64,000 bases of DNA from Nematostella vectensis (lineage: Eukaryota > Cnidaria > Anthozoa > Actiniaria > Edwardsiidae), in assembly GCF_932526225.1 (NCBI RefSeq), contig NC_064035.1, positions 15,736,469 through 15,800,468 on the forward strand, in the 5' to 3' direction. The number at the start of each line of letters is the position of its first letter. Within the stretch, counting starts at the first letter, position 1. Below the pieces are notes generated by a model. The model had not been told where the DNA came from and did no database searches. It saw only the letters and a program-made list of their open reading frames with translations. The position numbers were made by a program, and so were the translations under genes. Positions 1 through 10,771 of this stretch are shown here, in pieces.

Positions 1-1
1 G

Positions 2-2071
2 ATCGAGGCAAGTGAAGCAATCGACAGTTCTGAACACACCACAACAGAATCAGCCGATAATGTTGCACAAGCCGCTGAAGAGTCGCTTGTAAACGATTCG
101 TTTACTGTGAACGAACCGCCGATTGCTATCGGAACGGACTCCGCGAAAAAAAGGCGACGAGAATTGAGCCTCAGTGAGAAAATCCAACTGATTCACGAAA
201 GTCAGACTGGTACGAAAAGCCAGAGAAAACTTGCAGACATCTATCAAATCGGTAAAACTACGGTGCATGAAATTTTGAAAAAGAAAGACGACATTCTGAA
301 AGCGTATGAGCAGAATGTTGACGGAGGTCGAAAGCGAGTATGCACTCGAAGCGCTTACTCTGATATAAACAGACTTGCTTGGCAGTGGTATGAGCGAATG
401 CGCGCCCAGGGAAATCAAATCTCGGGGCCAATGCTTCAAGAAAAAGCCCGCACCTTCGCCGCTGAGCTAGACATGAAGGACTTTCGTGCTTCAAATGGCT
501 GGCTCGAAGGTTTTCGCAGACGGCACGGTATTTCGTTTGGGGCGAGTTTTTCAGGGTACGAAACCAGTGTCAATGTGACAACCGAATGGACCGAGAAGAT
601 AATGGAGGTTACTGACGGCTATCGCTCCACAGATATTTATAATCTCGTAGAAACCGGGCTATATTACCGTGCCCTGCCTGATAAGAATCTAGTGCCAGAG
701 ACGGAATCAACTTCAACTGAACGGCTGACTGTCACTCTGTGTTGTAACATGGATGGGGAATTTGAGAAGCCACTTGTTATTGGCCCAACAGCGAACCCCC
801 CCTGCTTCGCCAAGCTTGACTCAGAATGTTTACCAGTGATCTGGAGAGCCAACAGAAGGGCATGGATCACTACTAGTATTTTTGCTGACTGGTTGCGAAC
901 GCTTGATCGTAAAATGCGTCAAAAAGACCGCCGCATTCTTCTCTTCCTTGACAATTCCCCACCCCACCCCCCTACTCTGCAGCTCACTAATGTCAAGCTG
1001 GTATTTTTAATCAAACCGAGTAACAACACTGTAAATCAACTCCAGCCTCTGACTCAAGGCATTGTAGAAGCTTTTCGTATGGCTTACAGAAGGAAAGTTC
1101 TTTTCAGCACCTTGGCCAAACTTGATGACAGCAATAGCCCAAGAAGTGCCAAGCAACTAATGCAAGAGATCACAGAATTGGATGCATGCTTCTGGATTGC
1201 TGCCACCCTTGATGAAATCTCTGGCTCTACAATGATGAATTGCTTTGAATCTGCTGGATTTCTGGTGAATACATCTGCAGATTCCTCTCTGTCATCATAT
1301 TCCATGGCATTTCCCCCTCAAGCTGTTAGCACTTCCCCTCAAACTTCAAGCACACCAGCTAAAGCAGGCAAAAGCAAGGCAAAAGTCAAAAAGCAGATCA
1401 AACTGCCAAACACCAGTACAACATTTGAAGAGATCATGAGCTCTGCAGCCTACAGAATCATGCTTACTCAGCCAATGACTGTGAAGGAGTACATAACGTT
1501 TGATGCCAAGCTCAAAGTAGCTGATGACTTGTCAGAGGGCTGGGAGGAGCGCTTAGTAGAAGACTACTGTGATAACAAAAAAAACCAAGTGTTTCTTCTC
1601 TCAAATACAGCAGGATCTGAAGGCACTGAAAATATCGAGATAGAGGCAAAAATTGAGCCTGTCATTCAAACATATCCTGAAGCTCTTAACGTCAATAAGC
1701 AGCTTATGCTGTTTGCCGTAAAGGAAAATGATGGTGATCTTGTAAAAGCCCTCTACAAAGTTGAAGCCCAAATGCAACGTTCACATCTGAAAAAGTTGTC
1801 ATCTGTCAATCAAAAGGATGTAGAGCTAAATGATTTGGTTACTACCAAAATCAATATGAATACTGTGACATCTCCTGTCGACTCATCTGAAGCAAAAGGT
1901 GGAGATAAAGTAAATGGCACACTGCAACAAGAGGCACAAGCACTTGAAATCATGAATCAGTTTAACCAGCTGACAAGTCAAGATCAATCACAAGAAACTA
2001 TTGTAGAAATAACAACAGTCATACCTGAGAGTACTACGATTTGTGCCCTTGTCCCCAACAACCCAGAGTAG
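2..2071 (+). CDS. Tigger/CENP-B/Jerky-like transposase-derived protein, 5' truncated by window edge
   Basis: The frame is open from the left edge (first full codon at position 2) to TAG at 2069-2071, about 689 residues, with no in-frame ATG before the DNA-binding region, so the start lies outside. A basic KKRRRE stretch is followed by a pipsqueak/CENP-B N-type helix-turn-helix (about residues 50-105) and a CENP-B-type HTH (about 124-178, ending GWLEGFRRRHGI). A DDE_1 integrase-like region follows. The family's three catalytic acids are poorly kept: the N-x-D-E-T-G-L motif reads NLVETGL (Val at 647-649), LFLDNSPPH keeps its Asp (950-952), and LQPLDxG reads LQPLTQG (Thr at 1052-1054). A long C-terminal tail from about nt 1280, with no domain I recognise, exceeds a normal transposase. 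No terminal inverted repeats bracket it. I infer a domesticated DNA-binding gene, like TIGD/JRK/CENPB in vertebrates, not an active transposase. An AATAAA lies at 2104-2109. Confidence 0.85.
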   Translation: MEASEAIDSSEHTTTESADNVAQAAEESLVNDSFTVNEPPIAIGTDSAKKRRRELSLSEKIQLIHESQTGTKSQRKLADIYQIGKTTVHEILKKKDDILKAYEQNVDGGRKRVCTRSAYSDINRLAWQWYERMRAQGNQISGPMLQEKARTFAAELDMKDFRASNGWLEGFRRRHGISFGASFSGYETSVNVTTEWTEKIMEVTDGYRSTDIYNLVETGLYYRALPDKNLVPETESTSTERLTVTLCCNMDGEFEKPLVIGPTANPPCFAKLDSECLPVIWRANRRAWITTSIFADWLRTLDRKMRQKDRRILLFLDNSPPHPPTLQLTNVKLVFLIKPSNNTVNQLQPLTQGIVEAFRMAYRRKVLFSTLAKLDDSNSPRSAKQLMQEITELDACFWIAATLDEISGSTMMNCFESAGFLVNTSADSSLSSYSMAFPPQAVSTSPQTSSTPAKAGKSKAKVKKQIKLPNTSTTFEEIMSSAAYRIMLTQPMTVKEYITFDAKLKVADDLSEGWEERLVEDYCDNKKNQVFLLSNTAGSEGTENIEIEAKIEPVIQTYPEALNVNKQLMLFAVKENDGDLVKALYKVEAQMQRSHLKKLSSVNQKDVELNDLVTTKINMNTVTSPVDSSEAKGGDKVNGTLQQEAQALEIMNQFNQLTSQDQSQETIVEITTVIPESTTICALVPNNPE

Positions 2072-2103
2072 CATTTTAATCCACTCTTTCACCTTTATGT
2101 ATA

Positions 2104-2109
2104 AATAAA
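2104..2109 (+). promoter_or_regulatory. Polyadenylation signal of the transposase-derived gene
   Basis: AATAAA sits 33 bases after the stop codon at 2071, the usual position for a very short 3' UTR. Confidence 0.5.
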
Positions 2110-2227
2110 TGTGGCTATGCAATGTATCAAACAAAAGAAGGAGGCACTCAGTCTCTATACAACCATCAAACTATATAACTAAGCTTATCCTCTCGTGACA
2201 ACAGTACATGTAACTGTTTTTAGGACT

Positions 2228-2376
2228 ACCAAAAACTGGTAGTCGACTCTGCCCAATTTCCTCTTTAAAAAGACTTCTTCAGGGCATACCTGACTTGGCA
2301 TAGTCAAAATTGGGTATGCTCTGAAGAAGTCTTATTACAGACCAAAATTTAGCAGAGTCGACTACCAATTTTTGGT
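2228..2376. repeat. Foldback (nested inverted repeat) element
   Basis: The outer arms 2228-2252 and 2352-2376 are near-perfect reverse complements (ACCAAAAACTGGTAGTCGAC against GTCGACTACCAATTTTTGGT). The inner arms 2271-2290 and 2313-2332 (AGACTTCTTCAGGGCATACC against GGTATGCTCTGAAGAAGTCT) pair with one mismatch. The whole 149 bp would fold into one long hairpin. It looks like a small non-autonomous DNA element (MITE-type) just downstream of the transposase-derived gene. No target-site duplication was identified. Confidence 0.7.
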
Positions 2377-4053
2377 GAACCATATTTATACTCTTGTTAA
2401 CAAACACAACTATTTGGGAATTTTGATTGATTTATAACTGTTTTTATATACCCTACAGCACTTCTGACTTGATTGGACGTGAGTTTGAACTGCTGTTAAA
2501 TCAGCATTGTATCTAAATGCATACCTACAGTAATTTACCCCAATAACAGAAAGTGTAATTCAAGATATAGATGAAAATGTCTTATTAACTTTTGCTAATT
2601 TGAGTAAAAAGGATGTATGTAATATTTATTTACTCTATTCAGTCCAAAAACTGAAATGTCCTCCATGAATGATGTGCATGTTATCATCAAGGAACATTTT
2701 GGCCATTTTCTAACAGTCTTTCACTGAAATAGTATTTTACAGATATAACAGGACTGAAAATAAGGGGAGGGTAAACTAACACATTTACTTCTAGTCACAG
2801 CATTGCAATTACCTTGTACATAACTATAGACCGGTATACAAAATGAATGACTTCAACATTATTCATATTATGCATATATATGTACAATAATCCTCTTAGA
2901 GGGGTTTGGCTGTATCGGAAAATATATAGATAGTTTTTTACACTGCTAATTCACTAATATATCTTTAAATTAATATAATTGTCCCTAGCAAACTAATCTG
3001 GCAATAAGTAATGTGGCTAACTAACCTAGGTGGATTCAGCACAATTAAATTAAACATAGACAGGAGCAAGACACAAACAGAATGAACAAGAAAACAAAAT
3101 GTTTTTTTAGAATTTTATTTTTAGTATTCCATTGGGTTAATTGAAAAAAATAATATTGACTATCTTTTTTATCACTTAAATATCACTGCTTATATTTATT
3201 TTTTATTTTTTGCTTTAGGTAAGATAAAAACACAGAAATAAAAGAAACTGGATGGGCTTTGTACATAAAAAAAAGTGTATTTGATATCTTAAAAAGTTTA
3301 AAATTAATATTTGGATACCTTTATTTACATAATTTTATTGAGTTGTATAACAAATAGCTATAAATACATGGAGATTATCACTTTATTAGTAGAGATAAGA
3401 ACTATGGGAAGATAGAAGATAGGCTTTCAAAATAAGTATTGCCTGAAAAAAAAACTTGTCCTTGATAGAAAAAAGATAATGGAAAAGGAGTTTAGGTTGT
3501 CAAAGTTCAAGACAAATAAAGTAATGTAACTTAAAAATACATGAGCCAATGATACTTTAGTATTATTTAATAGAACAGGAAAAGCACAAGGAGAATCAGG
3601 CTGAGGCATGTACCCATGTTGGTTGAGGAGCTATCATATGGAAAAACGGTATCGAGAGGGTTTTGGGATTGCTGTGGTTTAAATTCCAAACCTAGAATGC
3701 GATGTCCCCACTTTTTGGTCCTTGCTCATACACGAGAAATTCAGGGTAAAAGGGATAGGCATGCTCTTCGGGAAATACGAAAAATATCCTTAAAAAAACA
3801 GCATAGCAAGGTTTGTTACCTTACCACAGGAAACCTTTAAAATACAATGCATCCGCTGACCATTTTTGTGATAGTAACATTTTGCGATATTCTTGCGGTT
3901 AAGCACATATACTTCATGATATGCGATCATTTCAATTAGTAGAGCTATACCCAAGCACATGTTCCTACATGAAGTAAGTCCGCAAGCACACGCGGGTAGA
4001 GTCATCTTCGTTGCCTTACCAGTTTCCTTGGTTGTTTTGCACCTCTCGTAAAC
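2377..4053. other. Intergenic, AT-rich, no gene seen
   Basis: There are no convincing reading frames. ORFs at 3427-3609 (-) and 3616-3840 (+) lack splice context and family resemblance. The last 100-200 bases before 4054 should hold the TOMM7 promoter and 5' UTR; I see no TATA-like box I would trust. Confidence 0.5.
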
Positions 4054-7000
4054 ATGGCTAAAATGAAGCCTGAGACAAAAAAGAGAGTTCAAACGGTGAT
4101 CAAGTACTCGAAGACAGCTTTCCACTGGGGATTTATACCGCTAATTATATATTTGGGTGAGTTTATTGTTATTATTACGGTGCATGCATACTTTGCCCAC
4201 TCGATTCCTCTGAGCTTTATGATAGATTCAGATAACATTAAAGCCAACAACGGTACGAAACCTTTGCAATGGGTTGTACAAAACGATGACCTAAGAGGAA
4301 GAGCTCCTTCATAGGGGCTTAATGTCCTTATCTCCAGGCATGATTATATTTAGTAAATAAACCCCTTCTGGCGGCTGGGATATCGGCGGATGATGTCCAA
4401 GGATGAGAAATGGTACGAAAAATAAACAGTTGGCCGAGAAGTGAAGCTTCGAGAAGTGAAGCTGCGAAATTTTGAGGAGTGAGGCAAATAAGGGTTTTTT
4501 TAAATTTTATATCCCAAAGACTTTACTTTTGCGTTTCAAAATAAAAATAATTCTACAAAAGAAATGGAACATTCTTTCTGTGCCTTCATAGCGTTTTAAA
4601 AATCTTTGTCTTTGTTTGGAAATTCTTGAGCAGACAAAAAGCTAGTTCTGACTGATATCACTTTGGCTGGACGTTTTCACCTGACATATTTGTCCTGAGA
4701 AAATGCACATGTCACCCGTATTGACCAATGAGCCCACCTGAAAAGTGGGATATAAGCATAGATATCTCACACAGTTAGCAAGTTTTCAGAATACTTTTCA
4801 GGGTTTTCGCAATGTTTTCGATAGTGGCACTGCAAAAATTCTCGTTCAAAACTAGTGCAGGTTGATAACATTCTACTGCAGTCATACCTTCAGACCAATA
4901 CAAAAAATTCATTAAACAGATATACTGTAATACTTTTAATAGTTTAGATACATGATAATACATCACTGGGATTGCTGGGGTCTATTCATGACCTTTCGGC
5001 CTGGAAAAGTTATTTGAAATAAGCGAATTTGAGGCAGCAGTTATTTTCTAAAGCTGAATAGAGGACTGGGTTCTGATATTTGGAAATTAGTATACCTCAT
5101 GAGGGTGGAAGGTTTTTTTTTTTTCTTTTTGAAATTATCAGTCTTTATTGCCATAGAATATGACTCCATTTTAAATCAAGTTTTGTGGTATAACAAGAAT
5201 ATATTGATAGGAAAACAGCCATGCTACCTAGTCCATTTAGTAAAAGTGGTAATTTTAACAGAATTATAAAGGTGTTAATATATAGATTTAGGCACTGCCT
5301 AAAAGCAGAGCTAGCATGACGTTTTTCAGCATAAACTTGTGTAGAACCCCCCTTCCCTGCACTTTCATTATGCATCATGTTCCACCACCCACAAAAACGA
5401 ACCATATGTAAAACATATCAAGATTGCATGTTCTATAAATACTGCAATTATTATTATAAGGTGTCCTCCCAATCCTCCTAGGAAATACCTAGAACAGATA
5501 TGTTTTTTGTTCTAGGTAAAAAAAGTTTTTATTGACATTACTAAGGATATTATTACCTAAACTATACTTGATAGACAACTGATACAGCAAAATTAGCAAA
5601 ATAAATTTATGCTTTGATTAACAGGGAAGGCTTTCAGGTGTGAAGGGAGGTCATATTTATTTTAAAATGAGGACCAATTAAAGTTCCTCACAAAAAACTG
5701 GGTGCTATTTTATTCTCTTCAAAATTAAAAACAATAAACAAATACATATCAAATTCCTATACATTAATAATTGTATCAGCAAATCACACTATCATAGTGG
5801 ATTTGAGGTAAAAGTACTCATTCCCTGCCTGTACTGTCCCAATTCCTTTTACTTCTTTAAATTACTTAACTTGCAAAGATAGGGCTTTATCATTTTCTTT
5901 CTCTTGTGTAAGTTTTAAAGTAAGCAATTCAACTATTGGAAAAATATCTTTATTAACCTTCTCTCTTGTGCTTTAGTGTAACTTCGCTAAGGGTGGATTA
6001 AAAGCACTCCAATATATTTGAAAAAATTCTGAGTATATTATTATACAGTTAAGAACCACATATAAGAACCTAGAATGAACCTGTTAACCTAAAATTATCA
6101 AATTAGAATCCTTTTTATAAGCATCTATTTAGCCTATAATTTGAAATAGGTTGAAATAGGAAAATTGTTTTCTAAATAGTTTTATATATGATTTTAAGGG
6201 ATCATATAGGAGACCTGTTTTTTTTATGATTAAATTACTACCTCAGTGAGTCATTGTAATAGCAAAAGACTATTTATGAACCTAAATAGCCTAAATGTCA
6301 CTAACCAAACATTATACAAGAACCTGTCAGGTTAATTTGGAAAAAAACTAGGTTTTTTTACTTTTATGACTCTGGTTCATTTTTTTAGAACAATTTTTCC
6401 ATTAAAATATTATCTTACTTTTTGTTACTTTATATGTGTTTATTTTTGGTGACCTACATTAAATACCAATGCCTTATATGTACATCCTGTCATGGGTCAT
6501 GCTCCTTAGCCAGCAGCTTGTGCCTCAGCTTGATTTCAGAATCTCTTGCTGAGATTAACCTAAAGAAGTTTGGAGAAAAGCATTTAAGAAAAAACTGGTG
6601 ATTTCCTTATGATACAAATATTATACCACAAAAACCTAATTCATAAAACCTAAAACTAAAAATAGTCCAAACTAAAATTTTCTAAAATGATACCCATTAC
6701 AGAAAATGAACATATGAACTTTGCTGTCTCATAAAGCTCTATGATCTGATGAGCCAGAGGTTGAAAGAGCTTTTATAGGAGAAACTGCAGAGGGAAAAAA
6801 ACCATTGCTTTTGAGCAAATTGCTCCTCTACAAAAAAGCTTTTTTGGCTTTCTATGAAACCTGTATTCTATTTTTGGACCACATTATATTGTGACATGAG
6901 AAAAAATTTTTTTTTAAGGTTTGTAAGAAAACATTGAGGTACCCAGGGTTATTGAAAATATTTTAGGTGGTATAAAAACAAGGCATATTTTTAGCTAATA

Positions 7001-9230
7001 ACAGATCCTCAAGGTCCTAATTATGTATATGTGCACCTTTTTTTAAAAATCAAAACAGAATTCCAGAATAGTCGATTTAAATTTCAAGTGTTTATCAAAT
7101 ATATGTTGTTTTTCACAAATTACTAATACTTAGGGTTTTAGGAGACCAGCTCTCAATTTCTTTAAGGTTTTAGGAAACCAGTTCTCTATTTCTTTCTCCA
7201 AAGAAAGCTGGAGTTTACCCAAGTAATTCATTTAAGCCTTGCTCATCTTTGTAAGAATTTTACCAATCATTCATTGAAATGAATTAAAAATAACTTTTGG
7301 TTTTATTTCTAGTATATCATAGCTGTCAACCCAACTTGGATGGAAATCATGTAAAATCGGATGAAATACAGCAAATATGTGAAAAAAAACAATAAGAGAG
7401 CCAATGCGGATGAATACAGAGAGTGTATGAAACATTCTTACAAAAATTAGGTTTATGATGAGGTCCAAAATCTTGTGACAGAGTCGACAGCTCTGGTAAC
7501 TAAAGTATATTCAATTCATTCATGAAAAGTAGTTATAATTTTCCTATGATAGAGGGTGAATGGCAGATTTAGAGATCGAATTTGATAAATACAGCCTAGA
7601 ATATTTATTCCCTGAGGTAAGTACTCATAGTATAAATTAAATTCAACAATGAAAAGAGTGTTAAAAGTTTGAAAAGAAAACAACTTCGAAAGATCGTTCC
7701 GCTAAGTACTTTAATACAACACTTACCTACGTCTGCCAGTGCAAGAACAATTACAAAGGAGCACTTGTCGGAGAAGGTGTTCATAAAATTAGCTTGTTTT
7801 TTCTTTCTTTATCTTGTGGCTTACTCTGACATTTCAGCTGACCTTGATCAACACAAGTGGTGTGTTTTACACACTTATGCCAGGTAAAACGCCGATTCCG
7901 CTTACAATGTCAGAAACTATAGTAAATGAGGTACGTTATGAAGGTGAATAAGTTAAAATTTCTAAATATTTCTCAGCAGGATACGAAGGCTTAAAGCTCG
8001 TTGCTATAAACGTTTATGCCAGGTGAACACAGATTAGAACAATAGTATAGGACACACGTTATGGAGGCAAAGTGGAAGTTCCTGAATATTTGTATATGCG
8101 CGGCACTTCCTAACTTTCACTAAATCTCGAAGTCTCCAATTTTGACTTCTAAATCTTGTTTTTGGATAACGTTAGAAGGACAATATCTCCTTTCTTTGGT
8201 AAGGAAAAAACGAACTTATTGACGTCTTGGAGTTTTTTCGCAATTCATTTTGGCGATGGAATTAACCTAGTAAGGAAAAACATCTGGATGATCAACATTA
8301 ATAATAATAAATAAAAAAACAGCTTCGATGCGATTTTTTATATTCGGCCTGAGACACATCGGCTGCGGTAAATAGGTTTCGCCTTCAAATTAAAAAAAAG
8401 GTAGGAAACAAAATAACTAAGTAGGAAACAAATTGTCCATGAGAAAATAACGAATAAGCATTTCATTCCACTCACCTCTCTGCGCTTCGGGCTGCTTTTT
8501 AAAACTTCCTCTGCCAACAGACTTTGATACTCGAACTAATTGCCGTCAAGAGGGCGATGTGGCATTTTTGTTAAATAACTATAGTGGGGTATTCGTCTAA
8601 AATACAGCTCTTTTAAACAACGATGTCAGTACAAACACTAAATGTCAACTGTTAAATAGCAGTTTTAACCGTGGGTCGAACCATGGGTCCACTCTTTAAA
8701 CCAAATGCGGTATGGATTAATATAGTTATCCATTTACAGAACAGGACCCTTCACCTTGAGACGGTAATGAATCATATTAATTATATAAAGGGGAATAAAT
8801 GGTTTTATGTCTGGGGCCCGATTGCTAATTGTTAGTTGTGTTACCCCCTGTGGGGACAGATTGTCAGCCGAGCGTGACTTCACGACCCTTCTTTCTGGCT
8901 AGCGCTCGGGTGCAATCCTAAAGTTTCATCGAGCTGCGTTCCCGCCTTCCGCTGTACTTTTTGTATGCCCCCTTGTATTAAATGTGGGATGTTAGTGATA
9001 TAGTCTGTTTGATTGTAGGACTAAAAAGAGGTGCAGACCCTGGAATGCCTGAACCAACATTATTAAGGTAACAGTTGTATATTAATCGCAACAGCCAAGA
9101 AACAAGTACTACTTTGTTTTGAAGAGTGGCCGTCAAGAATACTGTTTCTCCAAGTATGACCTAGAGCGGCTTTGATATTATTATGAATGTATGTTTTTGG
9201 TCTTTCTATTGCAGTCTTCTTTGGGCGTAG
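4054..9230 (+). CDS. TOMM7: Mitochondrial import receptor subunit TOM7 homologue, three exons
   Basis: Tom7 is a small single-pass subunit of the outer-membrane translocase (TOM complex), which modulates assembly of the complex and, in animals, PINK1 stabilisation. The coding exons are 4054-4156, 9019-9067 and 9215-9230, giving 55 residues; the phases agree at both junctions (donors gtgagt and gtaaca; acceptors ttgtag and ttgcag). Exon 1 gives a basic N-terminus and the hallmark HWGFIPLIIYLG transmembrane stretch. Exon 2 gives KRGADPGMPEPTLL, nearly identical to the human protein. Exon 3 encodes only SLLWA and the stop, where human TOMM7 ends SLLWG. The length matches the family. Intron 1 is about 4.9 kb, large for such a gene. 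Poly(A) signals AATAAA follow at 9378-9383 and 9439-9444. Identification rests on the conserved residues and is firm. Confidence 0.93.
5486..5518. repeat. Small hairpin-forming inverted repeat
   Basis: TACCTAGAACA (5486-5496) and TGTTCTAGGTA (5508-5518) are perfect reverse complements around an 11-base loop, inside TOMM7 intron 1. Confidence 0.6.
7134..7197. repeat. Tandem duplication, 32-bp period
   Basis: Two adjacent copies begin GGTTTTAGGAGACCAG (7134) and GGTTTTAGGAAACCAG (7166), with similar following sequence. Confidence 0.6.
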
Positions 9231-9377
9231 GAGTGAATCGGTGACCTGTGTCTTGATGGAAGTTATTTTGGGACTAAAACTCTGAGGAAAATTGTTGCCA
9301 ACGAATGTACTTATTACATGTAAACAATAGTGAGATCACATTTGTAACATGGATGTAAATCATTTTGGTAGCTGTAA

Positions 9378-9383
9378 AATAAA
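9378..9383 (+). promoter_or_regulatory. TOMM7 polyadenylation signal
   Basis: AATAAA lies about 150 bases after the TOMM7 stop codon. A second one is at 9439-9444. Confidence 0.5.
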
Positions 9384-9871
9384 GTCTCATTCCGAAAATG
9401 TTAAAATTTTGAAACCTGTTATTTTTTGTACTTCAAAAAATAAAGATCATTCGTAAAGGTCGTTTTTGCCGAATTTTTGTGGTGCTACAAGTTGGAGTAT
9501 TGATAAGTGATAATGTGAATTTACAAAGAAAAAACATCGCTCAAATTTTAAGATTTTTTTAAAGAAAAAAACATTGCCTCATCTAAACTTGTATAAAACT
9601 TTCAAATTTGACTTCAAAGAGCGTCATCTGATAAAGCAAGGGTTCATTGATAAAGATTGAAAAATCTACGAAAATCGCTCTTACAATAAGTCTTCGTAAG
9701 ATGAATTTAAAAATTTGCAGTATTGCCAAAGCAATTTTCGCTAGCCACCTCAATTAGCCAATCCGAAGAAAGAGCTTCTTTGATAAGATACCGCTGGCTT
9801 TGCAAACTTCTACTCCACGCGGCCCCATGTTGATTGTTCAGCTAAAAGGTTCATTTAAAGGTTAATGACTC

Positions 9872-10771
9872 ATGTTGTCCCCCCACGCGAGAGTAAGTCA
9901 CCCCAAAGCGACCAGGCCTAGAGAGAGAGAGTTCAAAACTCGTGTCTTGGCAAAGTTATGGACAAAGAAGCATTTGCTTCTTTTACTGCAGGTAAGTGAA
10001 GGGCTAAGCGAGGAGAATATGGTTTTTTAGTATAGTAGGTATACTAAGTAAAAAGGTACTTTCTACCAATGTAACGTAGTATATATATATATACATTATC
10101 CCAGCTGATTTGTTTGATCTCATACAAAATAGAAAATAGCGATTTGCAATTCATTGATTATCTACCTTCATAATGTCCTCTGTGTCTAATTTGTTTAAGA
10201 AGTGCAATGAAACCCGAAGAGATGTACCTCAGCCCCTCAAGGATTACAACCACATCAAGATAACTCAAGGTAAAAGGAATTTGATGATGATCACACAATA
10301 TAGGGATTTCATTTATGAACAGACATCGAGTGTTAGAACAAAGCCAAAATGTAGGCGAACCCATTTACCATAGCAAATCGATTCACTAGCCTGGGGCTAA
10401 AATATGAAGACGATCACTTTTCTCTGATGAGTATGTAAATCTGGCTTTGGCAAACCAACAAATTATTTGACCCCATAGTTTATTATTTAATTGAGATTAC
10501 ATGGGTTAAACGTCATTGTTAATTTGTTGGTTTTACTGATAAATGTCTTTGTTTATAAAAGAAACTACCCACTGTTTTTTATCAATTTCTTTTACTTGCG
10601 CAAACTTAGACCATATAATTTTATTGTTGTTCAGGTAGGATGTCAGATCCCTTGGTATATAGGACTAACATCAGAGTTGCTACAATAGAAATAGCATTGG
10701 CAAAATTGATTTGCGACCTTGTTAGGTCGAGCTTGATCGGCCTGTTGCATTTATCTGCGTCATATTTTTAG
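9872..10771 (+). CDS. Possible uncharacterised four-exon gene (127 residues)
   Basis: Proposed exons are 9872-9991, 10200-10269, 10374-10430 and 10635-10771 (384 nt, 127 residues plus TAG). Phases agree at every junction. The donors are CAG|gtaagt, CAAG|gtaaaa and ATGA|gtatgt; the acceptors follow pyrimidine-rich stretches (tttgtttaag, tttaccatag, gttgttcag). The translated exons 2-4 read like protein: KCNETRRDVPQPLKDYNHIK, then NRFTSLGLKYEDDHFSLM, then DPLVYRTNIRVATIEIALAK. I do not recognise the family, and no membrane segment or Cys pattern stands out. The start is uncertain: a second ATG at 9958 gives MDKEAFASFTA in another frame before the same donor, and it could splice in phase directly to exon 3. 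An AATAAA follows near 10991. This could be a real small gene or a chance chain in AT-rich DNA. Confidence 0.35.

Larger units (their letters stand above)
4157..9018 (+). other. TOMM7 intron 1, AT-rich non-coding
   Basis: The intron runs from gtgagt at 4157 to ttgtag at 9018. Inside are a short tandem AGAAGTGAAGCT motif (about 4435-4462), an 11-bp-stem hairpin (5486-5496 with 5508-5518), a 32-bp tandem duplication (7134-7197) and otherwise AT-rich sequence. A short ATG-started frame at 7559-7615 ends at a consensus gtaagt donor, but I cannot connect it to further exons. ORFs at 5145-5405 (-), 7271-7468 (-) and 7669-7887 (+) show no family resemblance. Confidence 0.7.

Noticed and set aside
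7559-7615. ATG frame MADLEIEFDKYSLEYLFPE ending at gtaagt inside TOMM7 intron 1
   Set aside because: A short open frame before a consensus donor is expected several times by chance in 64 kb. No compatible next exon exists that would not interleave with TOMM7.
7725-7785. Minus-strand frame MNTFSDKCSFVIVLALADV before a gtaagt donor
   Set aside because: Signal-peptide-like, but with no second exon and no promoter support, and it overlaps the previous candidate on the other strand.
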